From Paraburkholderia bryophila (GTDB lineage Bacteria; Pseudomonadota; Gammaproteobacteria; Burkholderiales; Burkholderiaceae): 64,000 nucleotides of DNA. The stretch lies in NCBI RefSeq assembly GCF_013409255.1, contig NZ_JACCAS010000001.1:1426001-1490000 (forward strand). Direction: 5' to 3'. The notes beneath the pieces are model-generated. The model searched no databases. It saw nothing but the letters and a program-made list of their open reading frames with translations, and was not told where the DNA came from. The translations under genes were made by a program, and so were the position numbers. Positions 9,217-18,414 of this stretch are shown here, one piece after another (the stretch's first letter is position 1; every line of letters begins with the position of its first letter).

Positions 9217-9639
9217 CTAGCCGCCGCGCGCCGGCGGCTCCGTGATAAACGAAACCTTGGCGATACCGGCGCGTTCGCACTCGGTGATCACGCGGCCGAT
9301 GAATTCGTAGCGCGTCAACTGATCGCCACGAACATGCACTTCCGGCTGCGGTGTTTGCACCGACACGGTCTTCAGTCGTGCCAGCAGCGTCGGCGCATCG
9401 ACCTGCTTCTCGTTCCAGAAGAAGTCGCCATCCTTGTTGACCGCGATGACGATGCTCTTCGGCGTGGTCTGCAGCGGTTGGATCGTCTCCTTCGGCAACT
9501 GCACCGGCACCGTGTGCGTGACCACCGGAATCGTGATCAGAAAGATGATCAGCAGAACCAGCATCACGTCGACGAGCGGCGTAGTGTTGATACTGGAGAT
9601 GACCTCGTCGTTGTCGTCCTGCCCGACGCTCATTGCCAT
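9217..9639 (-). CDS. exbD: ExbD/TolR biopolymer transport protein (first copy)
   Basis: First of two tandem ExbD subunits (140 aa). The N-terminal membrane helix contains INTTPLVDVMLVLLIIFLIT with the conserved Asp; the periplasmic domain includes KDGDFFWNEKQVDAPTLLAR and ends EPPARGG. It begins 12 bp after exbB, so cotranslation with the motor protein is likely. The two copies differ mainly in the periplasmic domain (this one has VPVQLPKETIQPL where the other has IKMNLPVGNPPPP), so they are paralogues rather than a recent duplication. Confidence 0.94.
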   Translation of the reverse strand: MAMSVGQDDNDEVISSINTTPLVDVMLVLLIIFLITIPVVTHTVPVQLPKETIQPLQTTPKSIVIAVNKDGDFFWNEKQVDAPTLLARLKTVSVQTPQPEVHVRGDQLTRYEFIGRVITECERAGIAKVSFITEPPARGG

Positions 9640-9651
9640 GACGGACTCCGC

Positions 9652-10569
9652 TTATTGGGCCAGCGAGGCTTCACGCGCCGTGGCGCGCGCCGAGCGGCGG
9701 CTGCCGGCCAGCAGGACGGTGTGCAGTTGTGCGCCGAATCCACGCACACGCTCCATCACCGACTTGTTGCGGCGAACCAGGAAGTTGTAGCCGAGCACGG
9801 CGGGCACGGCGACCGCCAGACCGATCGCGGTCATGATCAGCGCTTCACCCACCGGGCCCGCGACCTTGTCGATCGATGCCTGGCCGGCAATACCGATCGC
9901 CGTCAGCGCGTGATAAATCCCCCACACCGTACCGAACAGACCGACGAACGGAGCCGTCGAGCCGACCGTACCGAGGAACGCCAGGCCGTCTTGCAGACGA
10001 TTCGACACATTGGTGATCGCACGTTCGACAGAGTTATCGATCCACGTGTTGCGGTCAACGGCTTCGAGCAGCGCTTCGTCGTGATGCTCGCCGGCTTCGA
10101 TCGCGGTTTCGGCGATGAAACGGAACGGCGACGCTTCGTCGAGCAGCTTCGCGCCTTCAGCCAGCGACGGTGCGGTCCACAGTTGTTCGTCGGCGCTCTT
10201 CGCACGGCGGTTCGCACGGAACTGCTCGAAGAACTTGGTGATCATGATGTACCAGCTACCCATCGACATCAGCACCAGCAGGATCAGCACGAAGCGTGCG
10301 ACGAAGTCGCCGTTCTTCCACAATGCGCCGAGGCCGTACGGGTTGTTGACGGTTTCGGACGCAGCGGGTTGCGGCGGCGGCACGGCGTCGTCAGCGGCCG
10401 AGGCCGTTTGCGGCGTAGCGGTGGCGGCGGCCGAGGCCGGTGCGGCGGCTGCCGACGCGGTGGCGTCGCTAGCCTGTGCATTAGCCATATGCGGTGCTAC
10501 AAAGGTATCCACCGTGGTTACGGCGAACAACAGGGTTGCCGCCAATGCGGCGAGAGTACGCTTCTTCAT
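9652..10569 (-). CDS. exbB: ExbB/TolQ-family proton channel
   Basis: Inner-membrane motor protein that couples the proton gradient to TonB (305 aa). It has a signal-like N-terminus ending HMANAQA and an Ala-rich periplasmic linker, then three membrane helices: about FVARFVLILLVLMSMGSWYI, GLAFLGTVGSTAPFVGLFGT and ALIMTAIGLAVAVPAVLGYN. The latter two carry the conserved TolQ/ExbB signature. The extended N-terminus is typical of the longer ExbB class. The ATG at 10569 follows GGAG. It lies 76 bp after tonB and 12 bp before exbD. Confidence 0.95.
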   Translation of the reverse strand: MKKRTLAALAATLLFAVTTVDTFVAPHMANAQASDATASAAAAPASAAATATPQTASAADDAVPPPQPAASETVNNPYGLGALWKNGDFVARFVLILLVLMSMGSWYIMITKFFEQFRANRRAKSADEQLWTAPSLAEGAKLLDEASPFRFIAETAIEAGEHHDEALLEAVDRNTWIDNSVERAITNVSNRLQDGLAFLGTVGSTAPFVGLFGTVWGIYHALTAIGIAGQASIDKVAGPVGEALIMTAIGLAVAVPAVLGYNFLVRRNKSVMERVRGFGAQLHTVLLAGSRRSARATAREASLAQ

Positions 10570-10645
10570 GCCTGCTCCATGTTCATTAGTACAACTTCTA
10601 AACCAAGACTGACAAATCGCTACCGGTACCGAACAGCCTGTGCAC

Positions 10646-11353
10646 TCAGTTCAGGTTAAACGAGAACGGAACTTGCACACGGACAGCCTGGCCTTGGGAA
10701 ACGCACGTGAACTGCTTGACCGCGTTGAACGCAGCGCGATCCAGTGAAGAATCTTCCGACGACTTGGCAACACGCTCATTCGTGATATGGCCTTGCGGGT
10801 CGACCACGAACTCGATCAGCACATCACCCGTGACGTTGTTTTCCTGCGCCTCTTTCGGGTAATGAATCGACGAGCGAATCTGATCCGAATTCGGGCACAC
10901 CACGCCAACTTCAGTGCTGACCGGCTTGGTCGGCGCGGGCGGCGCAACCACCGGCGCTGCCACAGCCGGCGCCGACACGACCGGTGCGGACTGGTGCGTG
11001 ATGGTCTGCTGCGGCGGCGTCTGCACCTGCACTTCCGGCGGCGGCACGAACGGCGGCGGCGGCGGCGCGAATTTCGGCGGCGGCAACTCCACGGTCGGCA
11101 ACGGCGGCGGCGGCGGCGGTTTCACCGGCTCGATGATCTTCGTTTCAATGGGATGCTGGATGACCTGCACGACCTTGGTGGCAAGGCCGTTGACGAGTGC
11201 ATAAATCAGCACGACGTGCAGGAGCAGAACGGCTGCGATACCGCCATAGCGGCGTACTGGGGTTTGCTGCTTGCGCCCGAACTCGCGGGGTCGTCCTGGC
11301 CTCTGCATCCGGGCCGCTGCTGCCGGAAATTGTCCTTCAACTTTCGTACCCAC
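10646..11353 (-). CDS. tonB: TonB energy-transducing protein
   Basis: Periplasm-spanning protein that passes energy from ExbB-ExbD to outer-membrane receptors (235 aa). I choose the GTG at 11353 because GGAGGA stands six bases upstream; the open frame runs to 11443 without such a site. Order: a basic N-terminus, one membrane helix with the functionally important His (AAVLLLHVVLIYALVNG), a Pro-rich spacer with long proline runs (KPPPPPPLP, APPPPPFVPPPE), and a C-terminal TonB domain (SSIHYPKEAQENNVTGDVLI to VPFSFNLN). It is the first gene of the five-gene operon. The Cys pair in GVVCPN and QFTC could form a disulphide. Confidence 0.94.
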   Translation of the reverse strand: MGTKVEGQFPAAAARMQRPGRPREFGRKQQTPVRRYGGIAAVLLLHVVLIYALVNGLATKVVQVIQHPIETKIIEPVKPPPPPPLPTVELPPPKFAPPPPPFVPPPEVQVQTPPQQTITHQSAPVVSAPAVAAPVVAPPAPTKPVSTEVGVVCPNSDQIRSSIHYPKEAQENNVTGDVLIEFVVDPQGHITNERVAKSSEDSSLDRAAFNAVKQFTCVSQGQAVRVQVPFSFNLN

Positions 11354-11723
11354 CTTTACTCCTCCGGCGTGAACCGTCCATTTCTGTAACTGCAGTGCGC
11401 TTATAACGCCCCGAAGAAATTGCCTCCGGGGAACTGCAAACAACTTCCACTTCAGCCGAGCCCGTTGATCGGGCAGTGGTTTGTTTTGCAGTGCAAAACG
11501 ACTGCCGTGCTTTCCAGCTCCGATTCGACGACACGTGCAGCTATGAGAAACAGCCGCAACAAGTCCCGCGACACTGATCGCTTAGTCTAAGTAGAACTAC
11601 TAATAGATTAATTTCGTCTCGCGGATTTCTCTTTCGCATCCAACGCCGGTGACGAATTGGGCAGGGTTCGCGGTAGTGCCTGGAACTTTTTGCGCAAACG
11701 TCACATGCGTTTCATGGGAGGCA

Positions 11724-11753
11724 ACGATAGCAGGACAAAAAATGCGCGGTCAA
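11724..11753 (-). promoter_or_regulatory. Possible sigma-70 promoter for the tonB operon
   Basis: On the minus strand TTGACC and TATCGT are separated by 18 bp. Use of this site would give a leader of about 360 nt before the tonB GTG. The match is moderate and untested. Confidence 0.3.
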
Positions 11754-11780
11754 ACTTTTTTTGATGGGAGCATACTAAGT

Positions 11781-11798
11781 TTAGAGAGAAGCCTCTAA
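11781..11798. promoter_or_regulatory. Imperfect palindrome upstream of the tonB promoter
   Basis: TTAGAGAGAAGCCTCTAA is nearly self-complementary and sits about 30 bp upstream of the candidate -35. It resembles the element at 6376-6390 upstream of the receptor gene. It could be an operator, possibly for the XRE-cupin regulator; this is inference. Confidence 0.3.
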
Positions 11799-12224
11799 CT
11801 AATGCCGTATTCGCGACGCTTTAAAAGAATAAGCGTATGTCGAACAGATGCCGAATCGCTTGTCGCGACCCAACATTGAGGATGCCGCCGCTCACGCGGG
11901 GCGCATCAACGGACACTTGAGCGGTTCACGGAGCCAGTTCGCAGCAAGGCGAAAACGCCTTCCAGGCGGGCTTTCCGCGGTGGCTGCAGGACAGCCGAAG
12001 CGGATTGGGAACAGCAGGGTCAACGTGATGATCGGCGCCGGAACGAGACCGCGGCCGAAGGCGAGAAGATAGCAGAAGGAAAAGCGTGTTTGAAAAAACT
12101 TTTTAGCGGTATTTACGACACTCTAAATGCGCATCTCGCTGACGTCTTTTGGTTTATTACAAATACACTCTATTAAATTACATATAGCTAACAGTCGAAA
12201 TAATGGTACGCAGTTAATGCCCGT

Positions 12225-12294
12225 GGGTTGCAACTATTAATATCAGACGGGTTGCGACCATTAATATCCGCTGGTTGCAACTATTGCTACCAAC
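12225..12294. repeat. Threefold 24-bp imperfect tandem repeat
   Basis: Three consecutive units begin at 12225, 12249 and about 12272. Each carries the palindromic core GTTGC(A/G)AC followed by an ATT-rich half (TATTAATATC, CATTAATATC, TATTGCTACC). The units are on one face of the helix roughly every two turns and lie 110 bp beyond the uvrA stop. The arrangement suggests a cooperative protein-binding site; no factor can be named. Confidence 0.75.
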
Positions 12295-12405
12295 ACCACA
12301 CATGGCGTCTCAGACAGGTTGACACCGCGACATCAGACGCACGGGTCTGCCTGTCGAACCAGGGCGGCGCAACGACCCATTACGTCGCCCTGCTGCCCCA
12401 CCCCC

Positions 12406-15400
12406 TCAACCGTTCGTCCCTTCGCCGGCCGCGATCGCCGTACTGTGCTGCGTCCGGGCAAGCACAGGCCGCAAGGCCACGCCCGTGTGGCTGGCCGCGA
12501 CCCGCACAAGCCCTTCGGGATCCGTGGCAGCGACCATGCTGCCGCCGCCCACGCCGCCTTCCGGACCCAGGTCGATGATCCAGTCGGCCTCCGCGATCAC
12601 GTCCAGATCGTGCTCGATGACCACAACGCTATGCCCGCCGTCCGCGAGACGGTGCAGCACGCGGATCAGCTTCGCGACGTCGGCCATATGCAGGCCGACC
12701 GTCGGTTCGTCCAGCACGTACAGCGTGTGCGGCGGCTTCTGACCGCGCCGTGTGATGTCGTCGCGCACCTTGCTCAACTCGGTCACGAGTTTGATCCGCT
12801 GCGCTTCCCCGCCCGACAACGTGGGCGACGGCTGACCGAGCGTCAGATACCCCAGCCCAACGTCTTTCATCAATTGCAACGGATGCGCGATGTTCGAGAT
12901 CGGCGCGAAGAACTCGACGGCCTCGTCGATTTCCATGGTCAGCACGTCGCCGATATTCTTGCCGCGCCACGTGACCGCGAGCGTCTCGGGATTGAAGCGC
13001 TGCCCGTGGCACACGTCGCAACCCACCTTCACGTCGGGCAGAAAACTCATGCCGATGGTGCGCACGCCCTGCCCCTCGCAAGCGGGACAACGCCCTTCGC
13101 CGGTATTGAACGAGAAGCGCGACGCCGTGTAGCCACGCGCACGCGCTTCGAGCGTACCCGCGAACAGCTTGCGAATCGCGTCCCATACGCCGATGTACGT
13201 GGCCGGACACGAACGCGGCGTCTTGCCGATCGGCGTTTGATCGACCTCGAGCACACGGTCGATCGTCTCCCACCCGGTGATCGAATCGCAGCCTTGCCAC
13301 GCATGCGTAACGTCCAACGGCGCACGCGGCGCCGAGCGCGCCAGCACGCTCGAACGACGGTTCGCCGCCGGTTTCTCCTGCGCCGCCGCGCGTGCCCGCC
13401 GCGTGGCCGGCGACGACAGCACCGAGCGCCCGACCGCATCCAGCAGATTGGTCATCAGCACGTCGCGGGCGAGCGTGGACTTGCCTGAGCCGCTGACGCC
13501 AGTCACCGCGACCAGCCGCGACAGCGGAATGCCCACGGTGACATTGCGCAAATTGTGCAGCTTCGCACCGTGCACGGTCAGCCAGTTCTCCGGCACCGCG
13601 GGCGCGCGCTTACTCGCCGCCGTCACTGCGCGACGCGGCTGCAACGGATGCACGATCGGATTGGCGAGAAACTGCCCGGTCAGCGAATCCGGCTGCGCGG
13701 ACAGATCGCTCACACTCCCCTGCGCGACCAGCGTACCGCCACGTTTCCCAGCACCCGGTCCAATATCGATGATGTGATCGGCACGCCGAATCGTATCTTC
13801 GTCATGCTCGACGACCACCAGCGTATTGCCTTTATCGCCGAGCTTACGCAGCGCGTTCAGCAAGATCTGGTTATCGCGCGGATGCAAACCGATGGTGGGC
13901 TCATCCAGCACGTAACACACGCCCTGCAGATTGCTGCCCAGTTGCGCAGCCAGCCGGATACGTTGCGCCTCACCGCCCGACAGGCTCGGCGCCGCGCGAT
14001 CCAGACTCAGATAACCGAGCCCGACTTCTTCGAGAAACTGCAGACGGCTGCCGATTTCGCTAATCACGTCGCGAGCGATTTCCGCGTCGCGCCCGCTCAT
14101 TTCCAGCGTATCGATCCACGCGCGCGTATCGGACACGGTCCATTGCGCGACGTCGACGATCGCTTGCGCGTTGAACGTCACCGCGCGCGCGGTCGGGTTC
14201 AAACGCGTGCCGTGGCAATCGTGACAAGGTTCGTCGACGAGGCCTTCCGGTTCCTGCTCTTCCGACGGCAAGCTCTGCTCGCGACCGCGATTGTCGTCGG
14301 CGACGATCGTGTCGTCGTACGCGGCGCGCTGTTCGCGCGTGAGTTCCAGGCCCGTGCCGACGCAGGTGGTACACCAGCCATGCTTGCTGTTATACGAGAA
14401 CATGCGCGGATCGAGTTCCGGATAACTGGTGCCGCACACTGGACACGCACGTTTGGTGGACAGCACCTTCACCGCGCCCAGCTTCGCGGTAGGCATGCCG
14501 CCGCTAATCGCGGCGTGCAGACCGTCGAGCGGGGTCAGCAGATGCATCACGCCTTTGCCGATTTCCAGCGTCTGGTGGAGCGCCTCGCGCAAGTCGGCTT
14601 CATGATCCGCCGACACGATCAAATCGGTCACCGGCAGTTCGATGGTGTGTTCGCGGAAACGGTCGAGCTTCGGCCATGGGTCCACCGGCACGAATTCGCC
14701 ATCCACGCGCAGATGCGTATTGCCGCGCGCCTTCGCCCATTTCGCGAGATCCGTATAGACGCCCTTGCGGTTCACCACCAGCGGCGCGAGGAATCCGACA
14801 TGCTGGCCCTTGTGATCGCGCAGCAACTGCGCCGCGATCGATTCGACGCTTTGCGACGTGACCGGCGTGCCGTCGTGAATGCAATGCTGCAAACCGAGCT
14901 TCACATACAGCAGACGCAGGAAGTGCCATACCTCGGAGGTCGTCGCGACGGTGCTCTTACGGCCGCCGCGCGAGAGCCGCTGTTCGATCGCGACGGTCGG
15001 CGGAATGCCGTACACCGCGTCGACCTCGGGCCGCCCGGCCGGTTGCACGATAGAGCGCGCATACGCATTCAGCGACTCGAGATAACGGCGCTGCCCTTCG
15101 TGGAACAGAATGTCGAACGCGAGCGTGGATTTGCCCGAACCGGACACGCCGGTAATCACGTTGAACTTGCCGTGCGGAATGTCCACGTCCAGCGCTTTCA
15201 GGTTGTGCTCGCGCGCATTGACGATCCGCACTACGTCTTCGCCTTCGATCGCCCGCCGCGCGCGCGCCGCGCTCAATGCCTTTTGCAACGGAATGCCTTG
15301 CGACGCCGGTTCGGCCGCCGCATCCATGGCGCGATCGTATTGCAGCAGCGCTACGCCGGTATGCGATTCCGCGCACTGCTTGACCTCTTCCGGCGTGCCC

Positions 15401-18333
15401 GCGCACAGCACGCGGCCACCGCCGTCGCCGCCTTCGGGGCCGAGATCGATCAGCCAGTCGGCCGCGCGAATCACGTCGAGATTGTGTTCGATCACGATCA
15501 ACGAATGGCCGCTCGCGAGCAGCTTGCCGAACGCCTGCATCAGCTTGGCGATGTCGTCGAAATGCAGGCCGGTGGTCGGTTCGTCGAACATGAACAGACG
15601 TTTCGCGACCGGCTTGTTCGCGCTGCGCGCGGTGCTCGCCTGCGCCGATTCCGCGAGGAAACCGGCCAGCTTGAGCCGCTGCGCTTCACCGCCGGATAAG
15701 GTGGGCACCGGCTGACCGAGCTTCACGTATTCAAGGCCGACGTCGACGATAGGCTGCAGCACGCGCAGCACTTCGGCGTCTTTCGCGAAATAAGCCGTGG
15801 CTTCGCTGACGGTCAATTCGAGCACGTCGGCAATGCTCAACGCACGCGCCGGTTCGCCACGCTCGATCTTCACTTCGAGCAGCTCGGCGCGATAACGGCG
15901 CCCGTCGCAATCCGGACAACGCAGGTACACGTCGCTCAGGAACTGCATTTCAATGTGCTCGAAACCCGAGCCGCCGCAGGTCGGGCAGCGCCCGTCACCG
16001 GAATTGAAGCTGAACATGCCCGGGCCGTAGCCGCGCTGCTGCGCGAGCGGCGCCTTCGAGAACAGCTTGCGGATTTCGTCGAACGCGCCGACGTAACTGG
16101 CCGGATTCGAGCGCGCCGTCTTGCCGATCGGCGACTGGTCGACGAACACGACATCGGTGACCTGGTCGGCGCCGGTCAGGCTACGGAATGCGCCGGGCGA
16201 TTCCGTGGCCTGACCGAAGTGCCGCGCCATGGCCGGATACAGCACGTCTTGCAGCAGCGTGGATTTGCCGGAACCCGACACACCCGTCACGCAGACGAGC
16301 CGCTGCAAGGGGATGTCTACCGTGACGTCACGCAGATTGTGTTCAGTCGCGCCTTCCAGCACGATGCGCGGCGTTTTGGCATCCACCGGACGCTGCGACC
16401 AGTGCGCCGCGTCCGCCACATGCCGGCGGCCGCTGAGGTATTCGCCGGTCAACGTGCCGGACGAACGGATCGCCTCGGGCACGCCGTCGTAAATGATCGA
16501 GCCGCCGCGTTCGCCAGGCCCTGGGCCCATGTCGATCAGCCGGTCGGCCGCGAGCATCACGGACGGATCGTGTTCGACCACCACCAGCGTATTGCCTGCG
16601 TCGCGCAGGCGATGCATCGCCTCGACGATGCGGTTCAGGTCGCGCGGATGCAGGCCGATGCTCGGCTCGTCGAGCACGAACAGCGTCTTGGTCAGCGACG
16701 TGCCGAGCGCCGTGGTCAGGTTGATCCGCTGCACCTCGCCGCCCGACAGCGTGCGGCTTTGCCGGTCGAGCGTCAGATAACCGAGGCCGACGTCGCACAG
16801 ATATTTGAGGCGCGTGCGCACCTCGGCGAGCAGCAGCTTGAGCGCGTCGTCGAGCAGCGCGCTCGGCAGGCTGATTTCGTCGAAGAAACGCCGGATGCGC
16901 TCGATCGGCAGCAACATCAGATCGTGCACGGTCAGACCCGGCAACGCCTCGAGTTGCGGACGGGTCCACTCCACGCCGCGCGGCATGAAGCGCTTGCCTT
17001 CCGGCAGCACCTGGTCCGCATTCGCCTTACTGCCGAGACGCCACAACAGCGATTCCGTTTTCAGGCGCGCGCCGCCGCAGGTTTCGCACGGCGTGTAGCT
17101 GCGGTACTTCGACAGCAGCACGCGGATATGCATCTTGTACGCCTTCGATTCGAGATACTCGAAGAAGCGTTTGACGCCGTACCAATGGGTTTGCCACGTG
17201 CCGTTCCAGTCCGGCGAACCGTTGATGACCCAGTCGCGCTCGTCGTCCGTCAGCTCGCCCCACGGCGTGCCGCGACGGATGCCGGCTTTCGCCGCGTAGC
17301 GCATCAGATCGTCCTGGCACTCCTTCCACGCGGGCGTTTGCATCGGCTTGATCGCGCCTTCGCTCAACGTCTTGCGCGCGTCCGGAATCACGAGCCCGAG
17401 ATCGACGCCGATCACGCGGCCGAACCCGCGGCAGACTTCGCACGCGCCGTAAGCCGAGTTGAACGAGAACAGCGCCGGCTGCGGATCGGCATAGCGCAGA
17501 TCGCTTTCCGGACTATGTAAACCGGTGGAGAAACGCCAGATCACCGGTTCGGCCGCTTCGCTCACCGGCCCTTCCGGCGACCCCGGCAGCACGTAAATAT
17601 TCACGCGCCCGCCGCCGCGCTTGAGCGACGCCTCGATCGCCTCGACCACCCGCTGTTTATCGACCGAACTCAGCCGGAAGCGGTCGGCCACCACGTCGAG
17701 CAGCTTGCGCCTGCCGGTGGGCGAATCCACCTCGCGCTGCGCCTGAACGCGCGTATAGCCGCTCGCCGACAGCCATTGCTCCACTTCCTGCTCAGAGGCG
17801 GACTCGGGCAATTCCACCGGGAACGTGACCACGAGACGCGGTTCGGCGCCGTGCTGCGCGGTGCGTTCGAGCAGTTCGGCGTAAATGGTTTCCGGCGTGT
17901 CGTGACGCACCTGCAACGACGTCTGACGGTCGAACAGTTCGGCCGCGCGCGCATACAGCAGCTTCAGGTGGTCGTTGAGCTCCGTCATGGTGCCGACCGT
18001 GGAGCGCGAGCTGCGCACCGGATTGGTCTGGTCGATCGCGATGGCGGGCGGCACGCCGTCCACCCGGTCGACCTGCGGCCGGTCCATGCGGTCGAGGAAC
18101 TGCCGCGCGTAAGCGCTGAAGGTTTCGACGTAGCGCCGCTGCCCTTCCGCGTACAGCGTGTCGAACACGAGGCTCGACTTGCCGGAACCGGACGGGCCGG
18201 TGACGACCGTCATTTCGCCGGTTCGGACGTCGAGATCGACGTTCTTGAGGTTGTGCTGACGCGCGCCGCGAATCTGGATGATGCCGTTAGATGCCAATTT
18301 TTCGACCGTTTGAAGGAGTGGGCCACCTCTCAC
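12406..18333 (-). CDS. uvrA: Double-length UvrA (two fused excinuclease UvrA copies)
   Basis: DNA-damage recognition ATPase family, but about 1975 aa, twice normal UvrA length. Two complete UvrA modules are fused head to tail (about residues 1-1005 and 1030-1975, counted from the GTG at 18333, which follows GAGG; a TTG at 18354 is also open). There are four Walker A sites (near 46, 684, 1062, 1612; the first is GPSGSGKS, the rest GVSGSGKS), four LSGGE signatures (near 529, 879, 1451, 1839) and four Walker B/DEP motifs. Zinc-binding CxxC pairs occur in both halves (for example CPTC, CPDC, CPVC, CHDC, CPAC). All four ATPase sites look intact. A LexA box lies about 85 bp upstream. One polypeptide may replace the normal UvrA dimer; the canonical uvrA presumably lies elsewhere. 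Confidence 0.93.
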   Translation of the reverse strand: MRGGPLLQTVEKLASNGIIQIRGARQHNLKNVDLDVRTGEMTVVTGPSGSGKSSLVFDTLYAEGQRRYVETFSAYARQFLDRMDRPQVDRVDGVPPAIAIDQTNPVRSSRSTVGTMTELNDHLKLLYARAAELFDRQTSLQVRHDTPETIYAELLERTAQHGAEPRLVVTFPVELPESASEQEVEQWLSASGYTRVQAQREVDSPTGRRKLLDVVADRFRLSSVDKQRVVEAIEASLKRGGGRVNIYVLPGSPEGPVSEAAEPVIWRFSTGLHSPESDLRYADPQPALFSFNSAYGACEVCRGFGRVIGVDLGLVIPDARKTLSEGAIKPMQTPAWKECQDDLMRYAAKAGIRRGTPWGELTDDERDWVINGSPDWNGTWQTHWYGVKRFFEYLESKAYKMHIRVLLSKYRSYTPCETCGGARLKTESLLWRLGSKANADQVLPEGKRFMPRGVEWTRPQLEALPGLTVHDLMLLPIERIRRFFDEISLPSALLDDALKLLLAEVRTRLKYLCDVGLGYLTLDRQSRTLSGGEVQRINLTTALGTSLTKTLFVLDEPSIGLHPRDLNRIVEAMHRLRDAGNTLVVVEHDPSVMLAADRLIDMGPGPGERGGSIIYDGVPEAIRSSGTLTGEYLSGRRHVADAAHWSQRPVDAKTPRIVLEGATEHNLRDVTVDIPLQRLVCVTGVSGSGKSTLLQDVLYPAMARHFGQATESPGAFRSLTGADQVTDVVFVDQSPIGKTARSNPASYVGAFDEIRKLFSKAPLAQQRGYGPGMFSFNSGDGRCPTCGGSGFEHIEMQFLSDVYLRCPDCDGRRYRAELLEVKIERGEPARALSIADVLELTVSEATAYFAKDAEVLRVLQPIVDVGLEYVKLGQPVPTLSGGEAQRLKLAGFLAESAQASTARSANKPVAKRLFMFDEPTTGLHFDDIAKLMQAFGKLLASGHSLIVIEHNLDVIRAADWLIDLGPEGGDGGGRVLCAGTPEEVKQCAESHTGVALLQYDRAMDAAAEPASQGIPLQKALSAARARRAIEGEDVVRIVNAREHNLKALDVDIPHGKFNVITGVSGSGKSTLAFDILFHEGQRRYLESLNAYARSIVQPAGRPEVDAVYGIPPTVAIEQRLSRGGRKSTVATTSEVWHFLRLLYVKLGLQHCIHDGTPVTSQSVESIAAQLLRDHKGQHVGFLAPLVVNRKGVYTDLAKWAKARGNTHLRVDGEFVPVDPWPKLDRFREHTIELPVTDLIVSADHEADLREALHQTLEIGKGVMHLLTPLDGLHAAISGGMPTAKLGAVKVLSTKRACPVCGTSYPELDPRMFSYNSKHGWCTTCVGTGLELTREQRAAYDDTIVADDNRGREQSLPSEEQEPEGLVDEPCHDCHGTRLNPTARAVTFNAQAIVDVAQWTVSDTRAWIDTLEMSGRDAEIARDVISEIGSRLQFLEEVGLGYLSLDRAAPSLSGGEAQRIRLAAQLGSNLQGVCYVLDEPTIGLHPRDNQILLNALRKLGDKGNTLVVVEHDEDTIRRADHIIDIGPGAGKRGGTLVAQGSVSDLSAQPDSLTGQFLANPIVHPLQPRRAVTAASKRAPAVPENWLTVHGAKLHNLRNVTVGIPLSRLVAVTGVSGSGKSTLARDVLMTNLLDAVGRSVLSSPATRRARAAAQEKPAANRRSSVLARSAPRAPLDVTHAWQGCDSITGWETIDRVLEVDQTPIGKTPRSCPATYIGVWDAIRKLFAGTLEARARGYTASRFSFNTGEGRCPACEGQGVRTIGMSFLPDVKVGCDVCHGQRFNPETLAVTWRGKNIGDVLTMEIDEAVEFFAPISNIAHPLQLMKDVGLGYLTLGQPSPTLSGGEAQRIKLVTELSKVRDDITRRGQKPPHTLYVLDEPTVGLHMADVAKLIRVLHRLADGGHSVVVIEHDLDVIAEADWIIDLGPEGGVGGGSMVAATDPEGLVRVAASHTGVALRPVLARTQHSTAIAAGEGTNG

Positions 18334-18414
18334 GGACGCCTCGCGACCGCGCAAGTTCGGTGCAGTTGGGCCGGCGGGGACACACGCCGAAGCCCGGGTT
18401 GCAACGGGATACTA

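Larger units (their letters stand above)
11354..12405. other. Long AT-richer intergenic region between tonB and uvrA
   Basis: About 1.05 kb without a supportable gene. The part nearest tonB must hold its promoter and leader. From about 12080 to 12290 the sequence is clearly AT-richer than the surroundings, and it includes the threefold repeat at 12225. Short open frames here (for example 11848-12072) lack ribosome binding sites and recognisable domains. Confidence 0.6.

Noticed and set aside
11848..12072. 74-codon frame in the tonB-uvrA intergenic region
   Set aside because: No ribosome binding site or known domain; starts in a low-information stretch.
12225..12294. Threefold repeat as a CRISPR array
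   Set aside because: No unique spacers of 30-40 bp separate the units, there are only three, and no cas gene is near.
6258..12405. Fur boxes in front of the receptor or tonB genes
   Set aside because: No good GATAATGATAATCATTATC-like match was seen in either upstream region, so direct Fur control is not supported.
13555..17520. Two long plus-strand frames opposite uvrA
   Set aside because: Arg/His-rich translations with no motif; they reflect the GC-rich third codon positions of uvrA.
12406..18333. The double uvrA as two genes joined by a sequencing error
   Set aside because: The frame is continuous through a plausible linker (about residues 1000-1030) and each half is complete, so a true fusion is the simpler reading; it still deserves confirmation.
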